DNA of 64,000 nt from Streptomonospora salina (GTDB taxonomy: Bacteria; Actinomycetota; Actinomycetes; Streptosporangiales; Streptosporangiaceae), in the NCBI RefSeq assembly GCF_014204715.1, contig NZ_JACHLY010000001.1:1457001-1521000 (forward strand), read 5' to 3'. Below the pieces are notes generated by a model. It did no database searches. It was not told the DNA's origin and was given only the letters and a program-made list of their open reading frames with translations. Shown here in pieces: positions 16,345-24,572 of the stretch (positions are counted from its first letter, which is position 1; every line of letters starts with the position of its first letter). The translations under genes and the position numbers were made by a program.

Positions 16345-18149
16345 CTACTCTTCGGCGACGGCTTCGATCAGCACCGCTTGGGCCGGGAAGAGCCGGGGCA
16401 TCGGCACACCGAGGTACCGCAGGGCCGCTCCGGTCAGCACCGGGGCGGGGGTGTCGGCGTGCAGCCACGCGGGCGCGCCCGCGTGGCCTCCGGCGGGGTC
16501 GCCCAGTTCGGTTCGGTGGTGCAGGGTGTAGTGCCGCTGCGGGTCGAGGCCGGGCAGGGCGGTGCGGCCGGGCTGCTCGGCGGGCGCCGTCTCCAGGCGC
16601 GCGAAGCAGTAGAGGGCGCGCTCGCCCGTCTGCGAGACCACACCGTGCAGCAGGGCGCCGGGGTCGGTGTCGTCGCTGCGTACGGTACGGCCGGTGTGCA
16701 GCAGCGGCCGGAACTCGCGGACCAGGCCGGACCACGCGGTCAGCGTGGCCAGATCCGCGCTCGCGCACGATTCGAACTCCACGCGGGGGTGGCGCTCGCG
16801 CAGCGAGTCCAGCAGGGCGTAGAGGGCGCGGGTCTGGCGGTGCACGCCGGGGACCCGCCCGGGACCCTCCTGCGGGCCGCCCGCTCCCTCGGTTCCGCCC
16901 CGACCGGGTGCACGCCTTCGTACAGGTCACGGTTGTGGTCCCACTTCACGTACCGGACGGGATAGCGCTGCAGCAGCGCGTCGAGCCGGTCGCGGACGTG
17001 CTGCCAGGTGTCGGGGCGGGCGATGTTCAGCACGTACTGGTGGCGCCACGAGCGGCCGGACCCGCCCGCGGGGTGCAGCAGCCGGTCGGGGCCGCTGCGG
17101 ACGAGGTCGGAGTCGAGGTTGGCCATCTCCGGCTCCACCCACAGACCGAAGTCCATGCCCAGCGCCTGCACATGCTCCACGATCGGGTCCAGGCCCTGCG
17201 GCCAGGTGTCGGGGTCGACGCTCCAGTCGCCCAGGCCGCTGCGGTCGCTGCGCCGCCCCCGGAACCAGCCGTCGTCGAGCACGAAGCGCTCCACCCCCAC
17301 CGCGGCGGCGCGGTCGGCCAGTGCGCGCAGCCGGTCCAGGTCGTGGTCGAAGTAGACCGCCTCCCAGGACGGCCGCGTGGGCGCCGGCGCCCTCGGGCAG
17401 CCGCTCGACGAGGTACTCCTGGTCCCCGCTCCACGCGACGTGCACGGCCCAGACTTCGCCCGTGCCGAACCCGAATCCGCGGGTTCCGGCGGCCATCAGC
17501 AGCGGGCTGTCGTGGCCGGGGCGGCCGCGCAGGGCGCGCCGCAGCACCGTGCCGTCGGCCATGTCGCGGCGCTGCGGGCTGCGCTCGCGCACCCACCGGC
17601 CGGTGAGGTCGAGGACCTCGTCGGCGCGGGCCGGCAGCGGGAGCAGTACGCGCAGTCCGGCGAGGTCGTAGGGCTCGCCGGGGCGTTCGGGGGTGGGGGA
17701 GTCCGCGCCGGCCGGTGCGAGGTCGGCCGCGGCGGTGGCGGTGGCCCGCAGCACCCCGCAGTCGTCGAGGCGGTAGCGCATCTCCACCGCGAGGCCGGTG
17801 CGGGGATCGTGCAGGTCCAGGACGAGGGTGTCGGCGGACGGGTCGGATCCGGTGCGGTGGCCGCGCCCGCGCGGTGGCCGCCCAGCCCCGGGGTTCCGGC
17901 CCAGGCGTCGGCTTCGGTGGGCAGCACCGTGAACCCGCGCGGAGTGTCGGGGGCGCTGCCGGGCACCGCGGGCACGGAGGTGGTGCGCAGGTGCTCGGCC
18001 AGTCCGGGGGTCACCGGCCCGGGGTCGGCGCCCCAGCGCAGCACCTCGGGCAGCCCGCCGCCGGCCCTGGGTGCGAGGTCGACGACCAGTCCCGTCCCGG
18101 ACCGGCGCAGGACGGCCACAGGCTGGACCGGAGGACTCGAAGCGGTCAC
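16345..18149 (-). pseudogene. Decayed GH36 alpha-galactosidase
   Basis: Recognisable GH36 pieces lie in order but in changing frames. From GTG 18149 (GGAGG six bases upstream) the N-terminal domain reads to about 17870. The frame then shifts, giving LVLDLHDPRTGLAVEMRYRL to HVAWSGDQEYLVERLPEG until about 17375. It shifts again into SWEAVYFDHDLDR, GVERFVLDDGWF, LWVEPEMANLDSDL and YVKWDHNRD (nucleophile Asp near 16939), and again near 16895 into HRQTRALYALLDSLRERHP. About 50 residues seem missing at the second junction. About 80 are missing after FESCAS (near 16757), where the family carries its acid/base aspartate. With three shifts and two deletions the gene cannot make an active enzyme. Sequencing error could explain a single shift but not the deletions. 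Confidence 0.85.
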
Positions 18150-18285
18150 GATGCGCCTCCACACGGCGTCTGGGGAGCGGCGGGCCCGTACCCGACCCTA
18201 GACCAGCGCACCGCCCGGCGGGGCGGCGGGCGAAGCCGGGCCGGCCCTCGCGCGTCCCGACCGCACGTACCCGTTGCGCCGCGTC

Positions 18286-18951
18286 CTACGGTTCGATGAT
18301 CGCCGCTCCGCCGGATCCGTAGGGGGCCGAGCGCAGTTCCAGCGAGACGATGCCCGTGCCCTCCGGCATCTCGAAGACCACGTCGGTTTCCGCGGAACCG
18401 CCGGGATTCAGATCGTCGCTGCAGTACGTGTCGCATGCGGCCCACGCCGCGTCGGCGTCGTCGGCGTACTGGTTCCCGTCGGCGTCGTAGGCGTAGGAGC
18501 CGCCCCAGTCGAAGTAGGCCGGGGCCGAGGACTCGTTGGTGATCCGGACGTTGACGACCACGTACTCGCTGCCCTCGGCGGCCCGGTCGGTGGTTCCCGC
18601 ACCGTCGGTGATCACGCCGTCGTCGTCCACATAAGCTTCGTCGACGTGCATGGCGAAGACTCCGTCGTTTCCGGAGAGCCCGGCGAAGGCGTCCAGCGGC
18701 GGAGCGGATCCGGGCGGTGCCCCCTCCTCGCTCGGCGCGGCCCGCCCCCGGGGCCCAGGCTCCCCACCGGACTGGGGACCGGCTTCCGGAGGCGCCGACT
18801 CCGCAGGCGCCGGATCCGACCCGCCGCGCTCCGACTCGACCGCCGACGGCGAACCGGCCGCGGGCCTGGCCGCGTCGTCCCCCGCTGAACAGGCGGGCAC
18901 CCCGATCAGCGCCGCGGACATCGCAACGGCGGCGAGGAGTTTCGGGTCCAT
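18286..18951 (-). CDS. Secreted lipoprotein with DUF4352-like domain
   Basis: A 221-residue predicted lipoprotein. The signal MDPKLLAAVAMSAALIG ends in the lipobox VPAC, so the mature protein should be anchored at the cysteine on the outer face of the membrane. Residues ~25-75 are a Pro/Ser/Glu linker. The C-terminal ~140 residues form a beta-rich domain (SEYVVVNVRITNESS, YFDWGGSYAYDADGNQYADD, AETDVVFEMPEGT) that matches the DUF4352 pattern of immunoglobulin-like extracellular domains. Two cysteines (CDTYC) may form a disulfide. ATG 18951 gives the signal peptide at the correct place. The function is unknown and no operon partner is present. Confidence 0.8.
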   Translation of the reverse strand: MDPKLLAAVAMSAALIGVPACSAGDDAARPAAGSPSAVESERGGSDPAPAESAPPEAGPQSGGEPGPRGRAAPSEEGAPPGSAPPLDAFAGLSGNDGVFAMHVDEAYVDDDGVITDGAGTTDRAAEGSEYVVVNVRITNESSAPAYFDWGGSYAYDADGNQYADDADAAWAACDTYCSDDLNPGGSAETDVVFEMPEGTGIVSLELRSAPYGSGGAAIIEP

Positions 18952-19535
18952 GGTCGCTCCCCGAGCTCTCGAAGGCCGGGGACGGAAGTGGTGCCGGGTC
19001 TCGATGCAGGATCGCGGCCCGGCCCCGGTGCCCGCAGCGGGAGCGCGTCCGGCGCCCCGGGTACCCGAACGGAATCGGGGACGGAGACAGGCGCGAGCTT
19101 CGGCGTCCTCGGGCCGGTATTGAAGCCGGTGCTGCGGCGGCGTGTGGAAACCCGCCGCCGTGCGTGGCCGGTCGGTCCCTACGTAGTCGGGCTCCCGCGG
19201 GATCGCGGGGCCGAGCGGACCTTCGCCCCTCCCTTTCCCGCTCGGCCCCGGCCTGACACGGGCCGGGGGCCGTTTCGGGCGGGACCGCCCGTCGCTGTGC
19301 ACCGCCAGCGGGCACCGGAGCGGCCGACCGGGCCCGGTACGCGGCGCACCCCGGGGAGGGCGGTCCGCGCTCTGCCGCGCGGGCCAGGTAGCGTGCGGCG
19401 TGGTGACCGGCGCGGTGGGCGCTCCGCGGGCAGCGCCGCAGCGAAAGGCCGTGCCGGGCGCCCACGGGGAGGAGGCGCCGATCCCGGTGTCGGCCGCCTC
19501 GGCGCCACTACCGAAACACCGCGAGGAGGGTACGC
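18952..19535. other. Intergenic region with a long-stem hairpin
   Basis: 584 bases between divergent genes with no supported gene. A 13-bp perfect stem, CGGGGCCGAGCGG (19206-19218) with its complement at 19238-19250, lies in the middle, and GGCCCCGGCC/GGCCGGGG follows directly. Two strong structures in a divergent spacer are odd, because nothing visible needs terminating. They may mark a lost gene or lie in the ppa leader. Confidence 0.4.
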
Positions 19536-20081
19536 ATGGAACTCGACATGGTCGTCGAGATCCCGCAGGGGTCGCAGAACAAGTACGAGATGGACCACAA
19601 GCTGGGCCGCATCCGGCTCGACCGGACCCTGTTCACGTCGACGCAGTACCCCGCGGACTACGGCTACATCCCCGACACGCTGGCCGAGGACGGCGAGCCG
19701 CTGGACGCCATCGTGCCGCTGGAGAAGCGCTCCTTCCCCGGCTGCTACGTGCGGGTGCGCCCCGTCGCGGTGTTCTGGATGCAGGACGAGCGGGGCCCCG
19801 ACGCCAAGATCCTGTGCGTTCCGGTGGGCGACCCGCGCCAGGACCACATCCGCGACCTGCGCAACATGCCGGAGTTCCAGCTGCAGGAGATCACGCACTT
19901 CTTCGATATCTACAAGCGGCTGGAGCCGGGCAAGAGCTCGGAGGTCCGCGGTTGGCAGGACCGCGCCTCCGCCGAGGAGACGGTGGAGGCGGCTCAGCGC
20001 CGGGCCGAGGAGGCGGCGGGTGAAGCCGCCGCGTCCGCCGAGGCTCCCGCGAGCGCCGAAACCGAGGCGCCGCCGCTGTAA
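19536..20081 (+). CDS. ppa: Inorganic pyrophosphatase (family I)
   Basis: A soluble cytoplasmic enzyme that hydrolyses pyrophosphate and so pulls biosynthetic reactions forward. The 181 residues show IPQGSQNKYEMD, RIRLDRTLFTSTQYPADYGYIPDTL, the metal site EDGEPLDAIV, the RPVAVFWMQDERGPDAKILCVP block and HFFDIYKRLEPGK. The usual metal motif is DGDPLDA; here the middle aspartate (E. coli D67) is E54, a conservative change. The C-terminal ~25 residues are an Ala/Glu-rich tail, making the protein somewhat longer than relatives. ATG 19536 is preceded by GAGGAGG. It is monocistronic in this window. Confidence 0.95.
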   Translation: MELDMVVEIPQGSQNKYEMDHKLGRIRLDRTLFTSTQYPADYGYIPDTLAEDGEPLDAIVPLEKRSFPGCYVRVRPVAVFWMQDERGPDAKILCVPVGDPRQDHIRDLRNMPEFQLQEITHFFDIYKRLEPGKSSEVRGWQDRASAEETVEAAQRRAEEAAGEAAASAEAPASAETEAPPL

Positions 20082-20275
20082 GGGCGGCCCCGGATGAGGG
20101 GACCGGCCCTGCGGTGCGGCACCGGACGGTCCGCGCGGGCCCGTGCGCCCCCCGGCGCGCGGGCCCGCGGCGTGCGGCGACGCGACCGGTCGCGCGTAGC
20201 CCGCATGCCCGCTCGCCGCGACCCGCGCAGTGCTTCTCCCCCGCTGTTCCCGGAGGGGTTCCGAGGTTCCCGGTT

Positions 20276-21766
20276 CTAGTCGAGCACGCCGTCCCACAGG
20301 GGGCGGGTTCGGGCGCACGGGTCGTCGACGACCGTCGATTCGGGCGCGTCGAAGCGCATGAGGGGGCGCCGCCGCCGATCCCACCGGGGCCAGTCGAGCT
20401 CGCCGGTGGAGGCGAAGCGGACCCAGGCGCCGTGCATGTCGTCGGCGATCTGCTGCGGTGCGTCCGGGCCCGCGAGGTTGCCGCCGTCGGCCAGGTTGTC
20501 GAAGACGAACGGGATCTCCAGGGCGTGGCACGCGCCCAGTCGGCCGCCGAGCCGCGGAGAGGGCCAGGCGAACTCGTAGCCGTAGGTGCGCCCGCTGCCG
20601 CCGGAGGCGGCGCGCGCGTCCAGCAAGCGCGAGGCGGGCATCCGGAAGACGGCGTCGGTGCCGATTCGGGAGAGGGCGTCGCCGGGGGTCGGGGCACGCT
20701 GGATGTAGGCCTCCACGGCCTCGGCGGAGAGCCCGAGCCCCGCGGCCTGGGCGGCGACGTGCTCGGGGCGGATGTGGTCGATCAGGCCGGGCACGGCCAG
20801 ATAGAGCCGGTACTCCTCGGTGGTCGTTCCGATGAGGAGGTCCTTGTCGGCGGCTTCTCCCGCGCGCAGCGCGTCGATCGGGCGGGCGGTGAGCAGCTCG
20901 CCGTCGACGACCGGTGAGAACGGAAGCACGCCGAAGGCGGTCAGCCGCTCGCCCCAGAGCCCGGTGTCGGCGTCGCCGCGCAGCTCGGCGACGATGCGGG
21001 ACTGCTCCTCCTGCAGCCGCTTCACCGGCACGTCGGCCAGTTCGGCGCGTGCGGAGCCCGCTCCCAGGCGCTCGGCGAGGACCCGTGCCACGGTCCGGGC
21101 GTCCTCGGCGTGCAGCGTGTTGTGTCCGGCGCCGGATTGGGCGACGGCCCGGCGGAACAGCGCGCGGGCGCGGGGGACGGCCATCAGGGTGGCGACGCTC
21201 ATGGCGCCCGCGGACTCGCCGAAGATCGTGACCCGGTCGGGGTCGCCGCCGAACGCGGCGATGTTGTCGCGCACCCACTCCAGTGCGGCGATCTGGTCGA
21301 GTATCCCGCGGTTGGCGGGCGCGTCGTCGAACAGGGCGAACCCTTCCGCGCCCAACCGGTAGTTGACGGTGACCGCGACGACGCCGCTGCGGGCGAAGGC
21401 GCGCGCGTCGTAGCCGGGTTCGGCGCCGGAGCCGTTGGTGAACGCGCCGCCGTGGATCCACACCATGACCGGCAGTCCGCGCTCGCCGGTTCCGGGCGTC
21501 CACACGTTGAGGTTGAGGTACTCGTCACCGGGGATGCTGCGCTCGGGCAGCGCTTCGGCCATGCCGGACTCGTAGGGCGGGTGGGGCGCCGTCGGACCGT
21601 ATTCCACGGCCTCGCGCACTCCCGTCCACGGCTCGGGCGGGCGGGGCGCCGCGAACCGCGCCTCCCCCACCGGCGGCGCCGCGTAGGGGATGCCGCGGAA
21701 GGCGCTGATCCCGCCTTCGACGGCACCGCTGACGCGACCGGACGCGGTCGTGGCCAAGGCCTCCAT
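20276..21766 (-). CDS. Type-B carboxylesterase
   Basis: An alpha/beta-hydrolase of 496 residues, typical length for bacterial para-nitrobenzyl esterases. It carries the family marks FRGIPYAAPPVGEARF, EYLNLNVWTP, the oxyanion loop VMVWIHGGAFTNGSG, VTVNYRLGAEGF, the nucleophile elbow FGGDPDRVTIFGESAGAMSV (Ser in GESAG), a Glu in the IGTTTEEYRLYL region and the catalytic histidine in GACHALEIPFVF. There is no signal peptide, so it should be cytoplasmic. The start is ATG 21766. A TetR-like operator overlaps its promoter (21824-21853). The natural ester is unknown. Confidence 0.92.
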   Translation of the reverse strand: MEALATTASGRVSGAVEGGISAFRGIPYAAPPVGEARFAAPRPPEPWTGVREAVEYGPTAPHPPYESGMAEALPERSIPGDEYLNLNVWTPGTGERGLPVMVWIHGGAFTNGSGAEPGYDARAFARSGVVAVTVNYRLGAEGFALFDDAPANRGILDQIAALEWVRDNIAAFGGDPDRVTIFGESAGAMSVATLMAVPRARALFRRAVAQSGAGHNTLHAEDARTVARVLAERLGAGSARAELADVPVKRLQEEQSRIVAELRGDADTGLWGERLTAFGVLPFSPVVDGELLTARPIDALRAGEAADKDLLIGTTTEEYRLYLAVPGLIDHIRPEHVAAQAAGLGLSAEAVEAYIQRAPTPGDALSRIGTDAVFRMPASRLLDARAASGGSGRTYGYEFAWPSPRLGGRLGACHALEIPFVFDNLADGGNLAGPDAPQQIADDMHGAWVRFASTGELDWPRWDRRRRPLMRFDAPESTVVDDPCARTRPLWDGVLD

Positions 21767-21823
21767 GAGCGCTCCCCACTGCGGTTGCCGGGCGGGCCGA
21801 CGTCCGGCGCGCCCCCGTAGTCG

Positions 21824-21853
21824 TTCCTACGCAAACCGACCAGTCGGTGTCAA
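21824..21853 (-). promoter_or_regulatory. Carboxylesterase promoter with TetR-like operator
   Basis: On the minus strand: -35 TTGACA (21848-21853), 18-base spacer, -10 TAGGAA (21824-21829). The palindrome ACCGAC-CA-GTCGGT (21835-21848) fills the spacer and touches the -35 box, the usual layout for TetR-type repression. The rest of the 309-base spacer up to the plus-strand gene at 22076 shows no further feature. Confidence 0.65.
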
Positions 21854-22075
21854 CCGGGGCCGGGGGCGGGGTTTGCTCCCCTGGGGCGGGGTGACCCGCA
21901 CGCGGATCCGTGTCTAGCCTTGCGGTGCGATGCGGCTGCCGGAACCGCGGCCGGGAGCCGACGAACAGCCCCCTCTCCGTGCGCCCGACGACCGCCCCCG
22001 ACCGCCCCGGCCCGCGAACCGACGGGGCCGGCTGCGTGCGCACGCGTGCCCACCGATGCCACGAGGAGTACGCCG

Positions 22076-22954
22076 ATGCCCCACGACGCGCCGTCGACCG
22101 ACAACGCCCGCACAGCGTGGGCGGCTCTGGAGCCCGTCCACATCCTGGTGTACTTCGCCCCCGAAGCCCAGGCCCGCTACTCCGCCATCGGGCTGGAGGA
22201 TCGCGCGACGAACTACTTCGCCGCGCGATCGGCGGCCATGGGCGCCGTCGGCCCCGGAACGGTGGCGGCGACGTTCTACAACTTCAACCCCGCGGCGGTG
22301 CGCTCGGTCATCCCCCGCGCCTGGTCGACGGCCTCGCCCGAGACGGTACTGGAGGCCCGCAACGACGCCGTCGACCAGGCGCTGCGCCGTATCCTCGGCG
22401 ACGGGGCGGTGGCCTCGGAGGCGGTGCAGGAGGCCGCCGAGCTGGCCCGCACGGCGGCGCTGGCGGCCGCCGACCTCCCGCACGGCCGGCCGCTGTTCGC
22501 CGGCCACGCCGGCCTGGAGTGGCCCGGCGATCCGCACATGGTGCTGTGGCACGCCGCCACCCTGCTGCGGGAGTTCCGCGGCGACGGCCACATCGCGGCG
22601 CTCATCGACGCCGGGGTCAGCCCGCTGGACGCACTCGTGACGCACGCGGCCACAGGCGCGATCAAGCTCTCCTTCCTGCGCAAGAGCCGCGGCTGGAGCC
22701 GGGAGGACATGGACGCCGGCGTGCGCGGCGCCGTCGAGCGCGGCCTGGTCTCCGTCGACGAGGAGGGCACGCTGTCGCTGACCGACGCCGGCCGCACCCT
22801 GCGCAGCGCTCTGGAGGAGCGCACCGACGCCCTGTCGGTCGCGCCCTACGCCGCGATCGGGGCCACGGGCTGCGCGCGCCTCGCGGAGCTGGCCGAGTCC
22901 GTCGCGGAGCCGCTCAAGGCCGAGGGCATCCTGCCGGGTGCCCGGAAGGGATGA
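22076..22954 (+). CDS. SCO6745-like helix-rich protein of unknown function
   Basis: A 292-residue cytoplasmic protein with no known enzymatic motif. It resembles the family named after Streptomyces SCO6745: ALEPVHILVYFAPEAQARYSAIGLED, YFAARSAAMGAVGPGTVAATFYNFNP, HAGLEWPGDPHMVLWHAATLLREFRGDGHIAALI and, toward the C terminus, a winged-helix-like block LRKSRGWSREDMDAGVRGAVERGLVSVDEEGTLSLTDAGR. That block suggests a DNA-binding or MarR-like relation, but this is an inference. ATG 22076 has GAGGAG upstream; longer readings add unconserved sequence. It is divergent from the carboxylesterase, and whether it controls that gene cannot be told. Confidence 0.7.
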   Translation: MPHDAPSTDNARTAWAALEPVHILVYFAPEAQARYSAIGLEDRATNYFAARSAAMGAVGPGTVAATFYNFNPAAVRSVIPRAWSTASPETVLEARNDAVDQALRRILGDGAVASEAVQEAAELARTAALAAADLPHGRPLFAGHAGLEWPGDPHMVLWHAATLLREFRGDGHIAALIDAGVSPLDALVTHAATGAIKLSFLRKSRGWSREDMDAGVRGAVERGLVSVDEEGTLSLTDAGRTLRSALEERTDALSVAPYAAIGATGCARLAELAESVAEPLKAEGILPGARKG

Positions 22955-23167
22955 AGCTCAGGCGTGGGCGGACGTGCCCGGTCCGCCGGATCCGCCGGGT
23001 CCGGCTGAAAGCGATCTCGGGGTTTCCGCGTTCTCCGGCACTGCGCCGGTAACGACCCTGCGCCGGGCGGGACCGCCCTGTCGCCACCCGCGTACCCGAC
23101 AGGCGCCGCGGCGGAGGCGCCGGCGGGGGCCGGCCGCGCACGCGCGACCGGCCCCCGCCGGACCGTG

Positions 23168-23494
23168 TCAGCGCCGGGCCTCGCGGATGCCGTCCATGTG
23201 CTCCTCCCCCCATTCCCCCAGCGGCCGCAGCGCCCGGTCGAGCTGGGCCCCTTCGGCCGTGAGGCTGTAAACCACCCTGGGCGGTACCTCCTGGTGGATC
23301 TCGCGGTGCACGACGCCGTCGTTTTCGAGTTCGCGCAGCTGCTGGGTGAGCACCTTCTCGGAGACACCCGGCAATTCGCGCCGCAGCTCGCCGGTCCGGC
23401 GCGGCTCGACGCTGAGCGCCCAGAGGATGAGGGGCTTCCACTTGCCGCCGACGACGGTGACGGCGGCGTCGAGCCCGCAGAGGAATTCGGCCAT
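23168..23494 (-). CDS. HxlR-family transcriptional regulator
   Basis: A 108-residue winged-helix regulator, the usual size for the family. Residues 1-12 carry a cysteine (MAEFLCGLDAAV) close to the position where redox-sensing HxlR/YodB proteins have theirs. The core is GGKWKPLILWALS, RRTGELRRELPGVSEKVLTQQLRELENDGVVHREIHQEVPPRVVYSLT, ending LGEWGEEHMD. ATG 23494 is preferred over longer frames because it gives the canonical start and has GGAG upstream. It is divergent from an imine-reductase-like gene with a palindrome in the spacer, so it probably controls both. A response to electrophiles or oxidants is known in the family but not shown here. Confidence 0.9.
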   Translation of the reverse strand: MAEFLCGLDAAVTVVGGKWKPLILWALSVEPRRTGELRRELPGVSEKVLTQQLRELENDGVVHREIHQEVPPRVVYSLTAEGAQLDRALRPLGEWGEEHMDGIREARR

Positions 23495-23528
23495 GGGGCA
23501 CGCTCCCGGGTTGCACTGACCTGAAAGT

Positions 23529-23555
23529 AAGTACCGCACAAAATAGTGGGTACTT
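23529..23555. promoter_or_regulatory. Candidate HxlR operator
   Basis: A 7-bp perfect inverted repeat AAGTACC (23529-23535) and GGTACTT (23549-23555), spacer 13 bases, in the 95-base divergent spacer between the HxlR gene and the oxidoreductase. GTAC-containing half-sites are typical of HxlR-type binding sites. Confidence 0.6.
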
Positions 23556-23589
23556 GTCGCATGTGGTGTACCGCCCCGAGGCTTTCCGT

Positions 23590-24513
23590 ATGACGAATTC
23601 ACCTTCACCGCACACGCAGTCCCCGGCCGTTTCGGTGATCGGGCTGGGCCCGATGGGCTCGGCTCTGGCACGCGGGTTCCTCGCCGGCGGCGTGCCCACC
23701 ACGGTGTGGAACCGGACCCGCGCCAAGGCGGAGGCGCTGGCCCCGGAGGGCGCCGACGTGGCCGCCGACCCCGCCTCGGCGGCCCGTGCCGCCCACACGG
23801 TTGTCACGTGCCTGCGCGACCACGCGGCCACGCGCGAACTGCTCGCATCGCTTCCCGACGGGGCGCTTTCCGGGCGCACCGTGGTGGTACTCGCCTCCTC
23901 GACCCCCAACGAGGCCCGCGCGACCCGGGCCTGGGCCGACGCGCAGGGCGTCGACCTGCTCATCGGCGCGATCATGGTTCCGACCCCCCTGATCGGCACC
24001 GGGAACGCGCTGATCCTGTACAGCGGCGGACGGGATCTGCTGGACCGGAGCCGCCCCGTCCTGGAGACGGTCGCGCCCCGATCGGAGTACGTCGGCGACG
24101 ACCCCGGATCGGCCGCCCTGCTCGACACCGGCATGCTCGACGTGTTCTTCGCGGGGATGACCGGGTTCCTGCACGCGAGCGCGATGGCGGCTGCGCAGGG
24201 GTCGAGCGCCGCGGTGTTCGCGCCGTGGGCCAAAGAGATGCTCGCGATCCTGCCCGCCACCTTCGACGGCCTGGCCGCCGATGTCGACGCCGGGCACCAT
24301 CCCGGCCACCGGGACAACCTGGCCATGGAAGAGGCCGCGCTCGGCCACATCGTCCACACCAGCCGCGAGTCGGGACTGGACAGCCGGCTCCCCGAGCTCA
24401 TGCACGGGCTGGCGCGCACCGCGGTCGAGCGCGGACACGGAGCCGACGGCTGGTCGCGTGTCGTGGACGTACTGCGCGCGGCACCCGAGCGGGAAAGCGC
24501 GCAGGGCGGGTGA
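23590..24513 (+). CDS. NAD(P)-binding oxidoreductase, imine-reductase-like
   Basis: A 307-residue member of the 6-phosphogluconate dehydrogenase/beta-hydroxyacid dehydrogenase superfamily. The Rossmann motif is SVIGLGPMGSALARGFLAGG with WNRTRAKAEAL just after, where Arg after Asn points to NADPH. The segment LLIGAIMVPTPLIGTGNALILYSG and the long C-terminal helical part (LLDTGMLDVFFAGMTGFLHA) are characteristic of imine reductases rather than of hydroxyacid dehydrogenases, which would show DAPVSGG here. ATG 23590 is used; upstream codons overlap the operator. It is divergent from the HxlR gene. The natural substrate is unknown. Confidence 0.8.
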   Translation: MTNSPSPHTQSPAVSVIGLGPMGSALARGFLAGGVPTTVWNRTRAKAEALAPEGADVAADPASAARAAHTVVTCLRDHAATRELLASLPDGALSGRTVVVLASSTPNEARATRAWADAQGVDLLIGAIMVPTPLIGTGNALILYSGGRDLLDRSRPVLETVAPRSEYVGDDPGSAALLDTGMLDVFFAGMTGFLHASAMAAAQGSSAAVFAPWAKEMLAILPATFDGLAADVDAGHHPGHRDNLAMEEAALGHIVHTSRESGLDSRLPELMHGLARTAVERGHGADGWSRVVDVLRAAPERESAQGG

Positions 24514-24572
24514 CCGCCGGGCGCCCGGGGCGGTGCGGCACGCTCCGGTCGGGTTCCTCGTAGGCTGCTCGG

